Counted from the stretch's first letter, positions 41,114-50,549 are shown. The stretch is DNA of 64,000 nucleotides from JAUILH01 sp965230535 (GCA_965230535.1 OZ246010.1:1426001-1490000), one strand, 5' to 3'. The notes: generated by a model from the letters alone, not told the origin. Made by a program: numbers and translations.

Positions 41114-42814
41114 TCATTGATCCAGCGGTGCGTCTTTTAGAATCTGAACACTGTAAACAGTCCCCTCTAAGGATTCTAAAAACGCCCTGCTGGCATAAAT
41201 CACCAGGCCAAGATCACTGGTTCCTTTTTGAATAAACACACGTTGATAGAGCTCTTTAAACTGCTCTGTTCTGTTAACATGTTGGAACACCTGAGATTGA
41301 AATTCATCAGCAGGCAAACCTTCGAAATATCTGAACTTGGAAACCGACATGAAATCTGCATCTAACCAAAATAAATCAGGCAATTGTTTGAAAAATACGA
41401 CCTGATTAAAACTTGCATGATTTTTAAGAACACCTTTGTTTTTCACTTTGTCTGCATGGGCCATTTCTACATTATTGAGTCCCAAAAGATCAATGGTTTC
41501 TCCCTTGTAGGTGTAGGCCGTTCCCCCCGACATTAATACACCCTGAGATGGCAATGTCTCTCTCTGATCAAAAAAATTGTTAAGCGTCTGAGAGTTGAGT
41601 CGTCCTTTTTCCGCAATGAAAAACTCATTTTTTAAATGTCCCTGTTCATCCATAGATGCTTTCATTGTTCTTTCCGGCATCAACATAGCCAAAGCACTCA
41701 ATGATGCTGCTAAACCATATTGTCTCCACGCTTGAAGTTGAATGTTCTTAACCAGAATCAGCCAGGTTCCGGCCAAAAGGATAGGAAACATACCTTGCAT
41801 GAAACGTCCCAATTTGAAATGATCACCACCAACATACAAGGGCATGAACAAGTTCAACAGGGCTAAGATTGAAAACAGGTAGTAATTTTCTCGCCATTGT
41901 TTGGGTTTAATTAAAATCTTAACAAGAGGAATAAGACACGCCAGATATACTAAGAGAGCCAGAGGATTTACCTCAAAAAAGTAAAGTTTCAAATACTCGA
42001 GTCCAGCACTAAAATTACTCGCTAAATCCGACGACACCTTCGCATAATAGGTATTAGGAAATGGGAAGCCGAAATAACTCAAGCGCCAAATTACTAGTAG
42101 AATCATGGTTAGAACAGGAAAAAGAATCGTCTTCAAAAGCAACACTTTCTTATCCTTCAATTGAGAGATTTGCAACAACCTTATTCCCATAAAAACTGGT
42201 ACAATCAACAAACTTTCCGGTCTGCACAACACCAGCAAACTACATAGGAGAATAAAACTGTGATTTAACCGCCCTTTCCGATCAACCCGATCCCAATCAA
42301 GAATATTGATGGCAGTAAAAATCAACAAAGCACACCACAAACCCGTCTCCATTAGCGACAATACGGTCCAATCAAAAAAACCAGGCACCAAGACCAAACT
42401 CCCAAGCAATACCATTCCAGGAGCAATTACATAAGTCAAACCCGTTAGTTTATTGATGCACAGAACCAATCGCCATAGAGCAACTGCAATTAAAATGACG
42501 TTTAAGAAAAGTAGAAATCGTTCAATCTGGTCGGTTATCATAAATCCAAATGCTCCAATCAATGTCCAGAGCAATGAGGTAAAACCTTCCACCTGTTCTC
42601 CTCCGGGTTGAAAAACAAATCCGTGTCCCTCGGATAAATTGCGCATGTAAACCAGATAGATGTCGGCATCATCAATTCCGGTGGATGGTTCTTTATTGAT
42701 CAGCCAGGCCAGATAGGTTCCAAAAATGACCACTCCCAGCACGAACAGAAAACCCAATATTTTCCATATAAGCTCTATGCCCTTTGAATCTATCTGGAGG
42801 TCATTGTTTTTCAC
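41114..42814 (-). CDS. GT-C fold integral membrane glycosyltransferase-like protein
   Basis: 566 residues with roughly ten hydrophobic segments in the first two thirds and a soluble C-terminal part. Just after the first membrane helix is DDADIYLVYMRNL (acidic pair at about 48-49), followed by EGHGFVFQPGGEQVEGFTSLLW. This block marks polyprenyl-phosphate-sugar-dependent GT-C transferases of the arabinofuranosyltransferase/ArnT-like group. It would transfer a sugar from a lipid carrier onto an envelope acceptor outside the inner membrane. It is last in a four-gene overlapping operon; its start overlaps the end of the amidohydrolase remnant by 14 bases. Donor and acceptor unknown. Confidence 0.8.
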   Translation of the reverse strand: MKNNDLQIDSKGIELIWKILGFLFVLGVVIFGTYLAWLINKEPSTGIDDADIYLVYMRNLSEGHGFVFQPGGEQVEGFTSLLWTLIGAFGFMITDQIERFLLFLNVILIAVALWRLVLCINKLTGLTYVIAPGMVLLGSLVLVPGFFDWTVLSLMETGLWCALLIFTAINILDWDRVDRKGRLNHSFILLCSLLVLCRPESLLIVPVFMGIRLLQISQLKDKKVLLLKTILFPVLTMILLVIWRLSYFGFPFPNTYYAKVSSDLASNFSAGLEYLKLYFFEVNPLALLVYLACLIPLVKILIKPKQWRENYYLFSILALLNLFMPLYVGGDHFKLGRFMQGMFPILLAGTWLILVKNIQLQAWRQYGLAASLSALAMLMPERTMKASMDEQGHLKNEFFIAEKGRLNSQTLNNFFDQRETLPSQGVLMSGGTAYTYKGETIDLLGLNNVEMAHADKVKNKGVLKNHASFNQVVFFKQLPDLFWLDADFMSVSKFRYFEGLPADEFQSQVFQHVNRTEQFKELYQRVFIQKGTSDLGLVIYASRAFLESLEGTVYSVQILKDAPLDQ

Positions 42815-43310
42815 CTAAGATGTATGTTTCTTGGACTTCCACTTCATTGAGAAGCGACCATTTGATGGTCATAAGGTCTGAATTTGTGACGAAAAAATTC
42901 GCTTTTTTACCTTCTTCCAAAGTTCCCAAATCATCTTCCATCATTTCCTGAAGTGCTTTAAACTTTGTTAAGGTGAGCAAGACATCTTGCCTGTCGTCAC
43001 CGTCTTTAATCTGAAATTCTTTTAGTGTTGCAATGAAAGCTTTAACAGGATTCTTCTGATCAATAAACATGGGATAAACAGGCCTTGCACGCATATCGAT
43101 TTCTTTATCTGCACTGTATTTATTCCTGATCTGACGCTCTGGTCCCACCTCAAGAATTTCCCCATCCTTGATGGCCATAGCCTGATGTTTTTCAAATCGT
43201 TTATTGCATGTGTAAATTGTGGCATTATGGATAACCACATCAGCATCTTCATGCTTGTAGGCGCATGAAGACAATAAGCTCATGCATATGAAAATCAAAA
43301 ATATCCTCAT
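42801..43310 (-). CDS. Lipoprotein amidohydrolase remnant lacking the catalytic barrel (YtcJ-like ends only)
   Basis: 169 residues. A lipoprotein signal ends LLSSCAYKH. Residues 23-84 (ADVVIHNATIYTCNKRFEKHQ... AIKDGEILEVGPE ... VYPMFID) match the N-terminal beta part of YtcJ-type amidohydrolases, where the next residues are normally AH.H, the first metal ligands. Here the sequence passes from FID directly to NPVKAFIATLKEF ... LTKFKALQEMMEDDLGTLEEGKKANFFV, which is the far C-terminal part. Some 300 or more residues of the metal-binding TIM barrel are missing without loss of frame. The two remaining ends form the small composite beta-sandwich of the family. It cannot be a hydrolase of the normal type. 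It overlaps both operon neighbours. Confidence 0.75.
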   Translation of the reverse strand: MRIFLIFICMSLLSSCAYKHEDADVVIHNATIYTCNKRFEKHQAMAIKDGEILEVGPERQIRNKYSADKEIDMRARPVYPMFIDQKNPVKAFIATLKEFQIKDGDDRQDVLLTLTKFKALQEMMEDDLGTLEEGKKANFFVTNSDLMTIKWSLLNEVEVQETYILGEKQ

Positions 43311-44065
43311 GACTTATGTACATAAAAAGAACTGGCCTGAGCTGTCGGTGTGATTACAATGTCGTTCATGCAAACATGGGCAGGTCGCTCAGAAGCAAAA
43401 TGAATGATATCAGCAATATCCTCACCATATAAGGGTGTAAAACCATCATAAACTGATTTAGCCTTTTCTTCATCTCCATGGTAACGCACTACAGAAAATT
43501 CCGTCTCCGCCATTCCCGGACAAATGCCTGTTACTTTAATTCCGTGAGGCAACAAATCTGTTCGCATGGCCTTGGTCAATGAATCTACAGCATGTTTAGA
43601 AGCACAGTAAACATTCCCATTCAAATAAGTCTCCTTTCCGGCAGTAGATCCGATATTAAAAATATGTCCTGATTGCCTTTGAACCATTCCGGGCATCACT
43701 GCTTTAGACACATACAACAAACCTTTAACATTGGTATCTATCATGCGGTCCCAATCATCTACATCACCTTCATCAATGGAATTTCTACCAGCAGCCAGTC
43801 CTGCGTTATTGATTAAAATGTCTATGCTTTTTAAATCTTCCGGTAAATTCTCAAATGCACTTTCCACAGCCGACCGGTCTCTTACATCCAAACCAACACA
43901 ATGTACTTTGCTTGAAGTATTACGCTCCAAATCCTGTTTTAACTCGTCGAGACGCTCAGTTCGTCTTCCCATTAAGATGAGTTGATGATTGTACTGAGCA
44001 AATTTTTCTGCACAGGCCTTTCCTATTCCTGATGTGGCGCCTGTAATACAAATGATCTTAGCCAT
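43307..44065 (-). CDS. Short-chain dehydrogenase/reductase (YdfG-like)
   Basis: 252 residues from the ATG ending at 44065 (MAKIICITGATSGIGKA). The glycine-rich TGATSGIG motif binds NAD(P); a basic residue after the second strand (GRRTERLDEL) favours NADPH. NNAGLA, the catalytic serine in IFNIGSTAGK, and tyrosine and lysine in YCASKHAV complete the active site. The closest recognisable group is YdfG-type 3-hydroxy acid/serine dehydrogenases. The frame is open upstream to 44098, but those residues lie within the preceding gene's end. Start overlaps the upstream membrane-protein gene by 43 bases; its stop overlaps the next start (ATGA). Confidence 0.9.
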   Translation of the reverse strand: MAKIICITGATSGIGKACAEKFAQYNHQLILMGRRTERLDELKQDLERNTSSKVHCVGLDVRDRSAVESAFENLPEDLKSIDILINNAGLAAGRNSIDEGDVDDWDRMIDTNVKGLLYVSKAVMPGMVQRQSGHIFNIGSTAGKETYLNGNVYCASKHAVDSLTKAMRTDLLPHGIKVTGICPGMAETEFSVVRYHGDEEKAKSVYDGFTPLYGEDIADIIHFASERPAHVCMNDIVITPTAQASSFYVHKS

Positions 44066-45537
44066 AATACTGCTTTCTTTTGTTTGATTTTTTCCCAATC
44101 AATGATCAAACAACAAACATAAAGAACAAAAGGCAAAACAGGCACTTTATACCGAACTATTGCTCCTAATACCGGCGTACTCACCCCAATTAAATAATAC
44201 ACCATTAAGACAAAGAACAACACAGCGAAAAGGCGGTTCCATTCTATGTTCTGTTTGTTTTTAGAGTTTACGATTGAAAATGCGATTAACAACCATATCA
44301 ACCAAATTTCGATTGAAGACAAATTGAGTAATGCCGAAGAAAATTCAAATGGCAACGGCCTGAAAAGCACATTCCAAAATGCATAGGGAGCTGCTTTGGC
44401 AAAAGATGACACGTTTTTGTCCAGATCTGGCACATAGACCTGCGAACCGGATTCTTTATTTTCAAAAACCAGATCAAAGCTGGCGTTACCCTGGTAATTT
44501 GTAAGCTGAATGGTGTCCTTGGTGTTGGGCAGAGGCAAATAGACAAAATCCGAACCTGGTTTAAATTGAACTGTTTGGTCTTTGATGATGCAAATGTCCC
44601 TGTTTTGATCCGGCACAAAAACATAGGCCGTGTCGTTTTTACATATCACACCACCATTGGCAATGTTCTTAAAATCTTTTTGTTTGAAGGCAATGGCTTC
44701 CATTTTACTTCTGCCTAAATTGGTCTGACCAAGCACTACAACAGCCAGAATTCCTACTGCTAAAAAAAACGCGTACTTCTTCAGGTTAAATGCCAAACTT
44801 TGTCTGGCAACAAACAAACTATGCATCACCATGGCAAGCAGTAAGAACAATAGCAAATAGATTTTCAGATTAATCAAAATCAACAAAGCCAGCAGTCCTA
44901 ACACAATGCTGGATCCTTTTTTAGCATGCACCACAGCATGGATTAAAAGACTAATTCCAATCAGGGCCAGGGTTTCCTTTAAAACACCACTCGACCAAAA
45001 AAGCATTGAGGGCATAAACAAGCCCAAAAACAAAAGCCAGACATATTTTTTCTCACGACTCAGAGCCAACACCAGAAGGGTTAAAGACCAGAACAAAATA
45101 AAATTGGTAATTGCCATATGGCACCACACATTTCCCATAGACACCCATCTTAATAAAGCATTGTATCTAATCATGAAACGGTTGTCATTGGAAAAGCCAT
45201 GATCATACTGGCGGATCCAGTTTTGCATGTCATCATGATACCTATGAAGCCTGCTTTGATCTCCATAACCGAACATCAACTGGGTATATTCTGAAAAATT
45301 CTCACTCGCTGCTCTGTGCAAGACTTCACTGTCATCAAAAAACTTATACACATCCGCCTTGCTCCGCTCTTCAAAACGACCATTATACATCCACAAAAAC
45401 AAAATCCCGCAGGCAATTTTGAGCGCAAAAAGTGTCGCCAAAACAGATCGTTTCATTTTTAAATGACCGAAAACAGGCATCTTCATAATGAGATACACAA
45501 AAAACAGGGCATACGCTATGGGCAAGAGAGCCGTCAT
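44023..45537 (-). CDS. Multi-pass membrane protein of unknown function (possible envelope polysaccharide role)
   Basis: 504 residues from the ATG ending at 45537. About nine to ten hydrophobic helices are separated by two large soluble loops: an early one with FDDSEVLHRAASENFSEYTQLMFGYGD (about 62-125) and a later beta-rich one (about 285-375; NDTAYVFVPDQNRDICIIKDQ). Layout and the position of the loops resemble membrane glycosyltransferases or O-antigen polymerase-like proteins, but no signature is clear. It is the first gene of an operon whose last gene is a GT-C transferase, which agrees with a role in glycan assembly. Confidence 0.65.
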   Translation of the reverse strand: MTALLPIAYALFFVYLIMKMPVFGHLKMKRSVLATLFALKIACGILFLWMYNGRFEERSKADVYKFFDDSEVLHRAASENFSEYTQLMFGYGDQSRLHRYHDDMQNWIRQYDHGFSNDNRFMIRYNALLRWVSMGNVWCHMAITNFILFWSLTLLVLALSREKKYVWLLFLGLFMPSMLFWSSGVLKETLALIGISLLIHAVVHAKKGSSIVLGLLALLILINLKIYLLLFLLLAMVMHSLFVARQSLAFNLKKYAFFLAVGILAVVVLGQTNLGRSKMEAIAFKQKDFKNIANGGVICKNDTAYVFVPDQNRDICIIKDQTVQFKPGSDFVYLPLPNTKDTIQLTNYQGNASFDLVFENKESGSQVYVPDLDKNVSSFAKAAPYAFWNVLFRPLPFEFSSALLNLSSIEIWLIWLLIAFSIVNSKNKQNIEWNRLFAVLFFVLMVYYLIGVSTPVLGAIVRYKVPVLPFVLYVCCLIIDWEKIKQKKAVLWLRSFVLQAPHQE

Positions 45538-45545
45538 TGTATCAA

Positions 45546-45553
45546 CAAATATA
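45546..45553 (-). promoter_or_regulatory. Candidate -7 box for the membrane-protein/GT-C operon
   Basis: On the minus strand the sequence reads TATATTTG, a match to TAnnTTTG, eight bases before the ATG ending at 45537. A TTG at the correct -33 distance is not obvious. If used, the transcript would be almost leaderless. Confidence 0.35.
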
Positions 45554-45589
45554 GCCAATGTACCTTGTTAAAAAATAGTGAGAAGATTA

Positions 45590-45622
45590 TTGCTGCTAAG
45601 CCCTTTCAATTGAGTATTTTTG
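45590..45622 (+). promoter_or_regulatory. Bacteroidota-type promoter of purL
   Basis: TTG, 22 bases, then TATTTTTG (fits TAnnTTTG). The predicted start is about 45628, giving a leader of about 33 bases before the purL ATG. The divergent operon's candidate -7 box is only about 40 bases away. Confidence 0.6.
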
Positions 45623-45661
45623 CAGCAAATATTAGAATGCACATTTGACAATCAATTTTGA

Positions 45662-47902
45662 ATGGAAAGCACAATTAAAGGCGAATTAGCCACTCTAGAT
45701 CAAGCAGTAGAATTGGGACTACTGCCAGAAGAATTCGAACAGATTAAAACCATCCTTGGGAGAACACCAAACTTTACGGAAATGAGTATCTACTCGGTAA
45801 TGTGGTCTGAACACTGTTCATACAAGAACTCCATTTTCTGGCTTAAAAAATTGCCAAAAGATGGTCCACACATGCTGGTAAAAGCCGGAGAAGAAAATGC
45901 CGGATTGGTTGATATCGGCGATGGATTGGCCTGTTGTTTTAAGATAGAATCACACAATCACCCCTCAGCAATTGAACCTTACCAGGGAGCTGCTACAGGT
46001 GTTGGAGGTATCAACCGTGATATCTTTACCATGGGTGCACGACCAATTGCTCAGTTGAATTCATTGAGATTTGGAAACATTGAATCTGACAGAACAAAAT
46101 GGCTGGTAAAAGGTGTGGTAAAAGGAATTGGTGATTACGGAAACTCTTTCGGTATTCCAATTGTCGGTGGAGAAGTCTTTTTTGATGATTGCTACAATAC
46201 CAATCCTTTGGTAAACGCATTTTCTGCCGGAATTGTAGAAGTTGGAAAAACCATTTCGGCTACGTCTGCCGGACCTGGAAACCCGGTTTACATTGTTGGG
46301 TCGTCTACAGGAAAAGATGGAATTGCTGGTGCTGCGTTCGCATCAAGAGATATTACAGAAGATTCTGCAAACGATCTGCCTTCTGTTCAGGTTGGAGATC
46401 CTTTCCAGGAAAAATTATTGCTTGAAGCCACTATGGAGTTGGCAGAAACTGATGCCATTGTTGGGATGCAGGATATGGGTGCAGCCGGAATTACCTGCTC
46501 TACCTGTGAAATGAGTGCAGCAGGTGGCTTAGGTATGGATATTCACCTGGACAAAGTTCCTACCCGTCAGGCAGACATGAAACCTTTCGAAATTCTATTG
46601 TCTGAATCACAAGAACGTATGTTGGTTGTGATTGAAAAAGGAAAAGAACAAATCGTTGAAGACATCTTCAAAAAATGGGATTTACATGCTGAACATATTG
46701 GTGAGGTGACCGATTCTGACAGAATCCGCTACTTTGTAGATGGTGAAGTGGTTGCTGACGTACCTGGAGATTCTTTGGTGCTTGGTGGCGGCGCTCCCGT
46801 TTACGAAAGAGAATATACAGAGCCTGCTTACTATCAGGAATACAAGAAATTTGATATCAACTCTATTGCTCAACCAGACAACCTGGTAGATGTGGCTAAT
46901 TTCTTACTGAAGCATCCAAATATCGCTTCAAAGAAATGGGTTTATGAGCAGTACGATTCTATGGTTGGAACCAAAACCATGACAACCAACGGTCCTTCTG
47001 ATGCTGGTGTGGTAAACATTAAGGGGACAGATAAGGCAATGGCCATGACTGTTGATTGTAACTCAAGATATGTGAATGCTGATCCTGAAGTTGGAACTGC
47101 CATTGCTGTGTCGGAAGCTGCCAGAAACATTGTTTGTTCCGGAGGTGTACCTTCTGCCATTACCAACTGCCTGAACTTTGGAAATCCTAACAATCCTGAG
47201 TGCTACTGGCAATTTGTTGGAGCGATCAAAGGAATGAGCAAGGCTTGTGAGAAATTTAAAACACCAGTAACTGGTGGAAACGTGTCTTTCTATAACCAAA
47301 CAGTGATTGGAGATAAAGAAGAGCCTGTTTTCCCAACACCAACTATTGGTATGATTGGAATCGTTGAAGATAAAAATGACTTCACAACGCTTAATTTCAA
47401 GCAAAAAGGTGATTTAATCTTCCTAATTGGTGAAGCAAGAGATTGTATCAATTCTTCAGAATACCTGTACAGTTATCATGGTGTAAAAGGATCTCCTGCA
47501 CCTCACTTTGATTTGGAGGAAGAGTTTAAAATCCAGGAAGCTGTAAAAGGTTTGATCAAGAACAAATCTGTGAATGCTGTTCATGATTGCGCTGACGGTG
47601 GTTTGTTCGTCACCTTGTTTGAAATGGGATTACATAATAACTTAGGTTTTGATATCGTTACTGATGCTGAGGTGAGAGAAGATGCTTTCCTATTTGGAGA
47701 AGGTCAGAGCAGAGTAGTTGCTACTGTTAACGAAGATCAGGAAGCTGGCTTGATCGATTACCTGAACGAAAATAATGTACCATTTACCCTACTTGGACAC
47801 GTAACCAGAGGTAAGATGGTCATTGATGATGTTCACTACGGTTTCATCGAAGAACAAAAAAGCTTGTATCTTAACGCCCTTGCTAGTCATTTAGACAACT
47901 AG
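45662..47902 (+). CDS. purL: Phosphoribosylformylglycinamidine synthase subunit PurL (small form)
   Basis: 746 residues, the length of the small PurL that works with separate PurS and PurQ. It catalyses the ATP-dependent amidation of FGAR to FGAM in purine synthesis. Recognisable blocks are SEHCSYKNSIFWLK near the N-terminus, ESHNHPSAIEPYQGAATGVGGINRDI (ATP/Mg site), PIVGGEVFFDDCY, QDMGAAGITCS, and TGGNVSFYNQ with HDCADGGLFV in the second half. No purS or purQ lies in the window. The purine link with the HPRT-Adk gene is by pathway only. Confidence 0.96.
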   Translation: MESTIKGELATLDQAVELGLLPEEFEQIKTILGRTPNFTEMSIYSVMWSEHCSYKNSIFWLKKLPKDGPHMLVKAGEENAGLVDIGDGLACCFKIESHNHPSAIEPYQGAATGVGGINRDIFTMGARPIAQLNSLRFGNIESDRTKWLVKGVVKGIGDYGNSFGIPIVGGEVFFDDCYNTNPLVNAFSAGIVEVGKTISATSAGPGNPVYIVGSSTGKDGIAGAAFASRDITEDSANDLPSVQVGDPFQEKLLLEATMELAETDAIVGMQDMGAAGITCSTCEMSAAGGLGMDIHLDKVPTRQADMKPFEILLSESQERMLVVIEKGKEQIVEDIFKKWDLHAEHIGEVTDSDRIRYFVDGEVVADVPGDSLVLGGGAPVYEREYTEPAYYQEYKKFDINSIAQPDNLVDVANFLLKHPNIASKKWVYEQYDSMVGTKTMTTNGPSDAGVVNIKGTDKAMAMTVDCNSRYVNADPEVGTAIAVSEAARNIVCSGGVPSAITNCLNFGNPNNPECYWQFVGAIKGMSKACEKFKTPVTGGNVSFYNQTVIGDKEEPVFPTPTIGMIGIVEDKNDFTTLNFKQKGDLIFLIGEARDCINSSEYLYSYHGVKGSPAPHFDLEEEFKIQEAVKGLIKNKSVNAVHDCADGGLFVTLFEMGLHNNLGFDIVTDAEVREDAFLFGEGQSRVVATVNEDQEAGLIDYLNENNVPFTLLGHVTRGKMVIDDVHYGFIEEQKSLYLNALASHLDN

Positions 47903-47937
47903 GCAAGGTATTTGGTTAAGATGCTTAAAACAGAAAT

Positions 47938-48621
47938 ATGAAAACAATTTATAAATCAGTACTTGTGTTGAGTCTCGTATTATTATGCGGTTCGGTATCG
48001 GCACAAAAAAATAAGAAGATGAAGTTTAAAACAGAGATGGATAGCGTGAGCTACAGCCTTGGTGTGAATGTTGGAAACCAACTTAAAAATCAAGGTGTGG
48101 AAGGTCTAAATGCAGAAGCTTTTGCAGCGGCATTACAAGATGTGATGGCAGATAAAAAGCAAATCAGCGATGAGGAAGCCAACCAAATTTTGAATGCTTA
48201 TTTCACGAAACAAAAAGAATTGGCTGGTCAGAAAACCAAGAAAGCGGGTGAAGACTTTTTAGCGAAAAACGCAAAAAGAAAAGAGGTAACAACACTTCCA
48301 AGCGGACTTCAATATGAAGTGATGACAATGGGAGAAGGTGAAAAACCAGGCCCAACTTCTAAAGTAACAACACACTACCACGGAACTTTGATCGACGGTA
48401 CTGTTTTCGATAGTTCTGTAGATCGCGGTCAGCCTGCTTCTTTCGGCGTAAACCAGGTAATCAAAGGATGGACAGAAGCTTTACAGTTAATGCCTGTTGG
48501 CTCTAAGTGGAAACTATTCATTCCTTACGATCTGGCCTATGGAGCAAACCCAAGACCAGGTGGTGCAATCAAGCCTTATGACGCTTTGATTTTTGAAGTA
48601 GAATTAATTTCGATCGATTAG
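47938..48621 (+). CDS. FKBP-type peptidyl-prolyl isomerase, periplasmic
   Basis: 227 residues. Signal peptide (ending GSVSAQK), an FKBP_N dimerisation domain (about 35-105; DSVSYSLGVNVGNQLKNQGVEGLNAEAF), a helical linker ending EDFLAKNAKRKEV, then the isomerase domain (about 125-227). Active-site residues are visible: HYHGTLIDGTVFDSSVDRGQP, VIKGWTEALQLMPVGS and AYGANPRPGGAIKPYDALIFEVEL. This is the Mip/FkpA architecture. The next gene is a longer homologue starting one base after its stop. Confidence 0.93.
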   Translation: MKTIYKSVLVLSLVLLCGSVSAQKNKKMKFKTEMDSVSYSLGVNVGNQLKNQGVEGLNAEAFAAALQDVMADKKQISDEEANQILNAYFTKQKELAGQKTKKAGEDFLAKNAKRKEVTTLPSGLQYEVMTMGEGEKPGPTSKVTTHYHGTLIDGTVFDSSVDRGQPASFGVNQVIKGWTEALQLMPVGSKWKLFIPYDLAYGANPRPGGAIKPYDALIFEVELISID

Positions 48622-48622
48622 G

Positions 48623-50038
48623 ATGAAACACTTTATTGGACTAGGAATTTGTGCGACCCTGTTGGTCAGTTGCGGAGACGACAAAAAAGAACAAAGTGCA
48701 GAGTCTACCGTAACGGAAGCACCTGCACTTGATTTGGCCAATCCGGATACCAAATTGAATTACGCAATTGGTATGGGAGCCGGGATTTCTTTTGAAGAAA
48801 CCATGGCTCAACTTAAATTGGACGGCGGTCAGGTTGATTCAAAAGTAGCTTTCGAAGGATTCTCGGATCACTTGAATGGAACCAGCTCTATGGGGCTTGA
48901 TAAATGTCAGGAAGTTGTTGGAACCATGTATCAAAAGGTAACCTCTCAGGAAACTTTAAGCGATGAAGAACTGAATGACTTGAGCTACGCTCAGGGTGTT
49001 ATGTTTGCCGAAGGTGCTCTAAGAAAAATGGCTGCTTTAAATGTTTCTAATAAGCTGAATAAGCAAGCCATGATTACTGGTGCCGAACACCAATTCAACG
49101 ATCAACCAACAGCTATCTCAAAAGAAGACATGCAGGAGTTTTTGGCGAACCTTGAAAAAGACAGAAGCGAAAAAGCTACTACACCAAGTACAGGTCCTGA
49201 ACCAATTACTGTTGTTGGTAGCATAGACGACTATGAAGGTTCTCAGCAAGCTTCTTATGTAGTTGGAATGAACAATGGTTTAAACTTATCTCAGAATATT
49301 GGCAACCTGTCTCCGGAATTTGGTGCAAGAATCAACTTGGAAAAACTGGTTGAAATCGTTGACAATAACTTTGGTAAGAACATTGAAATCGACAATGCAG
49401 AGTACCAACAGAATATGCAGGCGTTTTTCAATTATGAGAAAAACCCAAGCGACATGCCGCAAGAAGTAGAAGATAAATTCACTACTTCTATTGGCTATAC
49501 CATTGTACAGTCTATCGAAACTCAGGCAAAATCGTTCAACATTGATAAAATCGATAAAGAAAGTTTCATGGATGGTCTTTCAGGAGTTCTTTTGAGAAAT
49601 GAAGCAAAAATGACGGTTGCTGACCATGACAACTACCTAACTGATTTAGCTAAAAAGAGAGGCGAGGATTTCCTGGCTGCCAATGCTAAGAAACCAGGTG
49701 TGAAGGTGACCGCTTCAGGACTTCAATATAAAGTGCTTAAGTCTGGTACCGGTGGACGCAAACCAACTCCAAACGACAGAGTAAAAGTGCACTATCACGG
49801 AACTTTGATTGATGGTACTGTATTCGACAGTTCTGTAGAACGTGGTGAGCCAACCGAATTCGGGGTAACTCAGGTAATCAAAGGATGGATCGAAGGTCTT
49901 CAGTTGATGTCTGTTGGAGATAAATTTGAATTCTACATTCCTCAGGAACTGGCTTATGGAGCTAACCCAAGACCAGGTGGTGTTATCAAACCTTATGACG
50001 CCTTGGTTTTCCAGGTTGAATTGATAGAGATTAAATAA
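48623..50038 (+). CDS. FKBP-type peptidyl-prolyl isomerase lipoprotein with extended N-terminal region
   Basis: 471 residues. A lipoprotein signal ends TLLVSCGDD. The FKBP_N-type segment occurs twice: DTKLNYAIGMGAGISFEET (about 40-170) and QQASYVVGMNNGLNLSQNI (about 205-350). The isomerase domain is at about 365-471 (HYHGTLIDGTVFDSSVERGEP, VIKGWIEGLQLMSVGD, AYGANPRPGGVIKPY). The final domain is close to that of the preceding gene at both protein and DNA level, so the pair arose by duplication. The first N-terminal module has diverged strongly. The tandem isomerases probably assist folding of exported proteins, including large T9SS cargo. Confidence 0.9.
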   Translation: MKHFIGLGICATLLVSCGDDKKEQSAESTVTEAPALDLANPDTKLNYAIGMGAGISFEETMAQLKLDGGQVDSKVAFEGFSDHLNGTSSMGLDKCQEVVGTMYQKVTSQETLSDEELNDLSYAQGVMFAEGALRKMAALNVSNKLNKQAMITGAEHQFNDQPTAISKEDMQEFLANLEKDRSEKATTPSTGPEPITVVGSIDDYEGSQQASYVVGMNNGLNLSQNIGNLSPEFGARINLEKLVEIVDNNFGKNIEIDNAEYQQNMQAFFNYEKNPSDMPQEVEDKFTTSIGYTIVQSIETQAKSFNIDKIDKESFMDGLSGVLLRNEAKMTVADHDNYLTDLAKKRGEDFLAANAKKPGVKVTASGLQYKVLKSGTGGRKPTPNDRVKVHYHGTLIDGTVFDSSVERGEPTEFGVTQVIKGWIEGLQLMSVGDKFEFYIPQELAYGANPRPGGVIKPYDALVFQVELIEIK

Positions 50039-50057
50039 AATCTTCTTTTATAAAATT

Positions 50058-50090
50058 GAAAAAGCAGCTCTGATTGGAGCTGCTTTTTTT
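50058..50090. terminator. Bidirectional rho-independent terminator between the FKBP genes and hxlR
   Basis: AAAAAGCAGCTC and GAGCTGCTTTTT form a 12-bp stem with a six-base loop, flanked by A-rich and T-rich tracts. It serves the plus-strand FKBP operon and, in the other orientation, the HxlR gene whose stop lies 16 bases away. Confidence 0.85.
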
Positions 50091-50105
50091 ATGGAATTCC
50101 ATTTC

Positions 50106-50522
50106 CTAGGTTCTATCTATGTTATCTCTAATCAAGGTAATCAAACCTTCTCTATCCACTCTGGCTTTCTCAACAAAACCCTCCGGCAAGTCCAAACCAG
50201 ATTGATATTTATCCGACCAAATCATGATTTCAACCATAACAGGAATGAGGTCCTTTCCCTTTTCGGTTAAGGTATACTCTTTCTTGGTTTTAAGCTTTTC
50301 GTAGACTTTGGACTCAATGATACCATCGTTTACCAGTTTCTTCAATCTATCCGATAAAATATTCGTGGCAATACCTTCCTTAGAACTCAAAAAGTCCTTA
50401 TAAAACCGCTTGCCCTGAATCAAATCTCTTATGACCAAAAAGGTCCATTTATCTCCAAAAAAATCTAAAGCGTAGCTTACTGGACAGTCCGATCTCATAA
50501 ATTCAAGATTACTCACTTGCAT
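50106..50522 (-). CDS. HxlR-family transcriptional regulator
   Basis: 138 residues of the HxlR winged helix-turn-helix family, dimeric regulators often responding to thiol or electrophile stress. Cys13 (RSDCPVSYALDFFGDKW) is the conserved N-terminal cysteine used for redox sensing in several members. The DNA-binding core is RFYKDFLSSKEGIATNILSDRLKKLVNDGII, with the wing KKEYTLTEKGKDL. It is divergent from an NTF2-like gene with two matching 17-bp operator-like palindromes in between; one overlaps its own start codon, indicating autoregulation. Confidence 0.92.
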   Translation of the reverse strand: MQVSNLEFMRSDCPVSYALDFFGDKWTFLVIRDLIQGKRFYKDFLSSKEGIATNILSDRLKKLVNDGIIESKVYEKLKTKKEYTLTEKGKDLIPVMVEIMIWSDKYQSGLDLPEGFVEKARVDREGLITLIRDNIDRT

Positions 50523-50531
50523 TTTGCAAGT
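50515..50531. promoter_or_regulatory. Probable HxlR operator 1 (overlaps hxlR start codon)
   Basis: ACTTGCATTTTGCAAGT is a perfect palindrome: six-base arms and a five-base A/T spacer. It covers the minus-strand start codon of the regulator gene. A second site with the same arm and spacer lengths is 35 bases away, which is good evidence for a dimeric regulator site. Confidence 0.65.
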
Positions 50532-50549
50532 TAATTAATATATTTGTTT

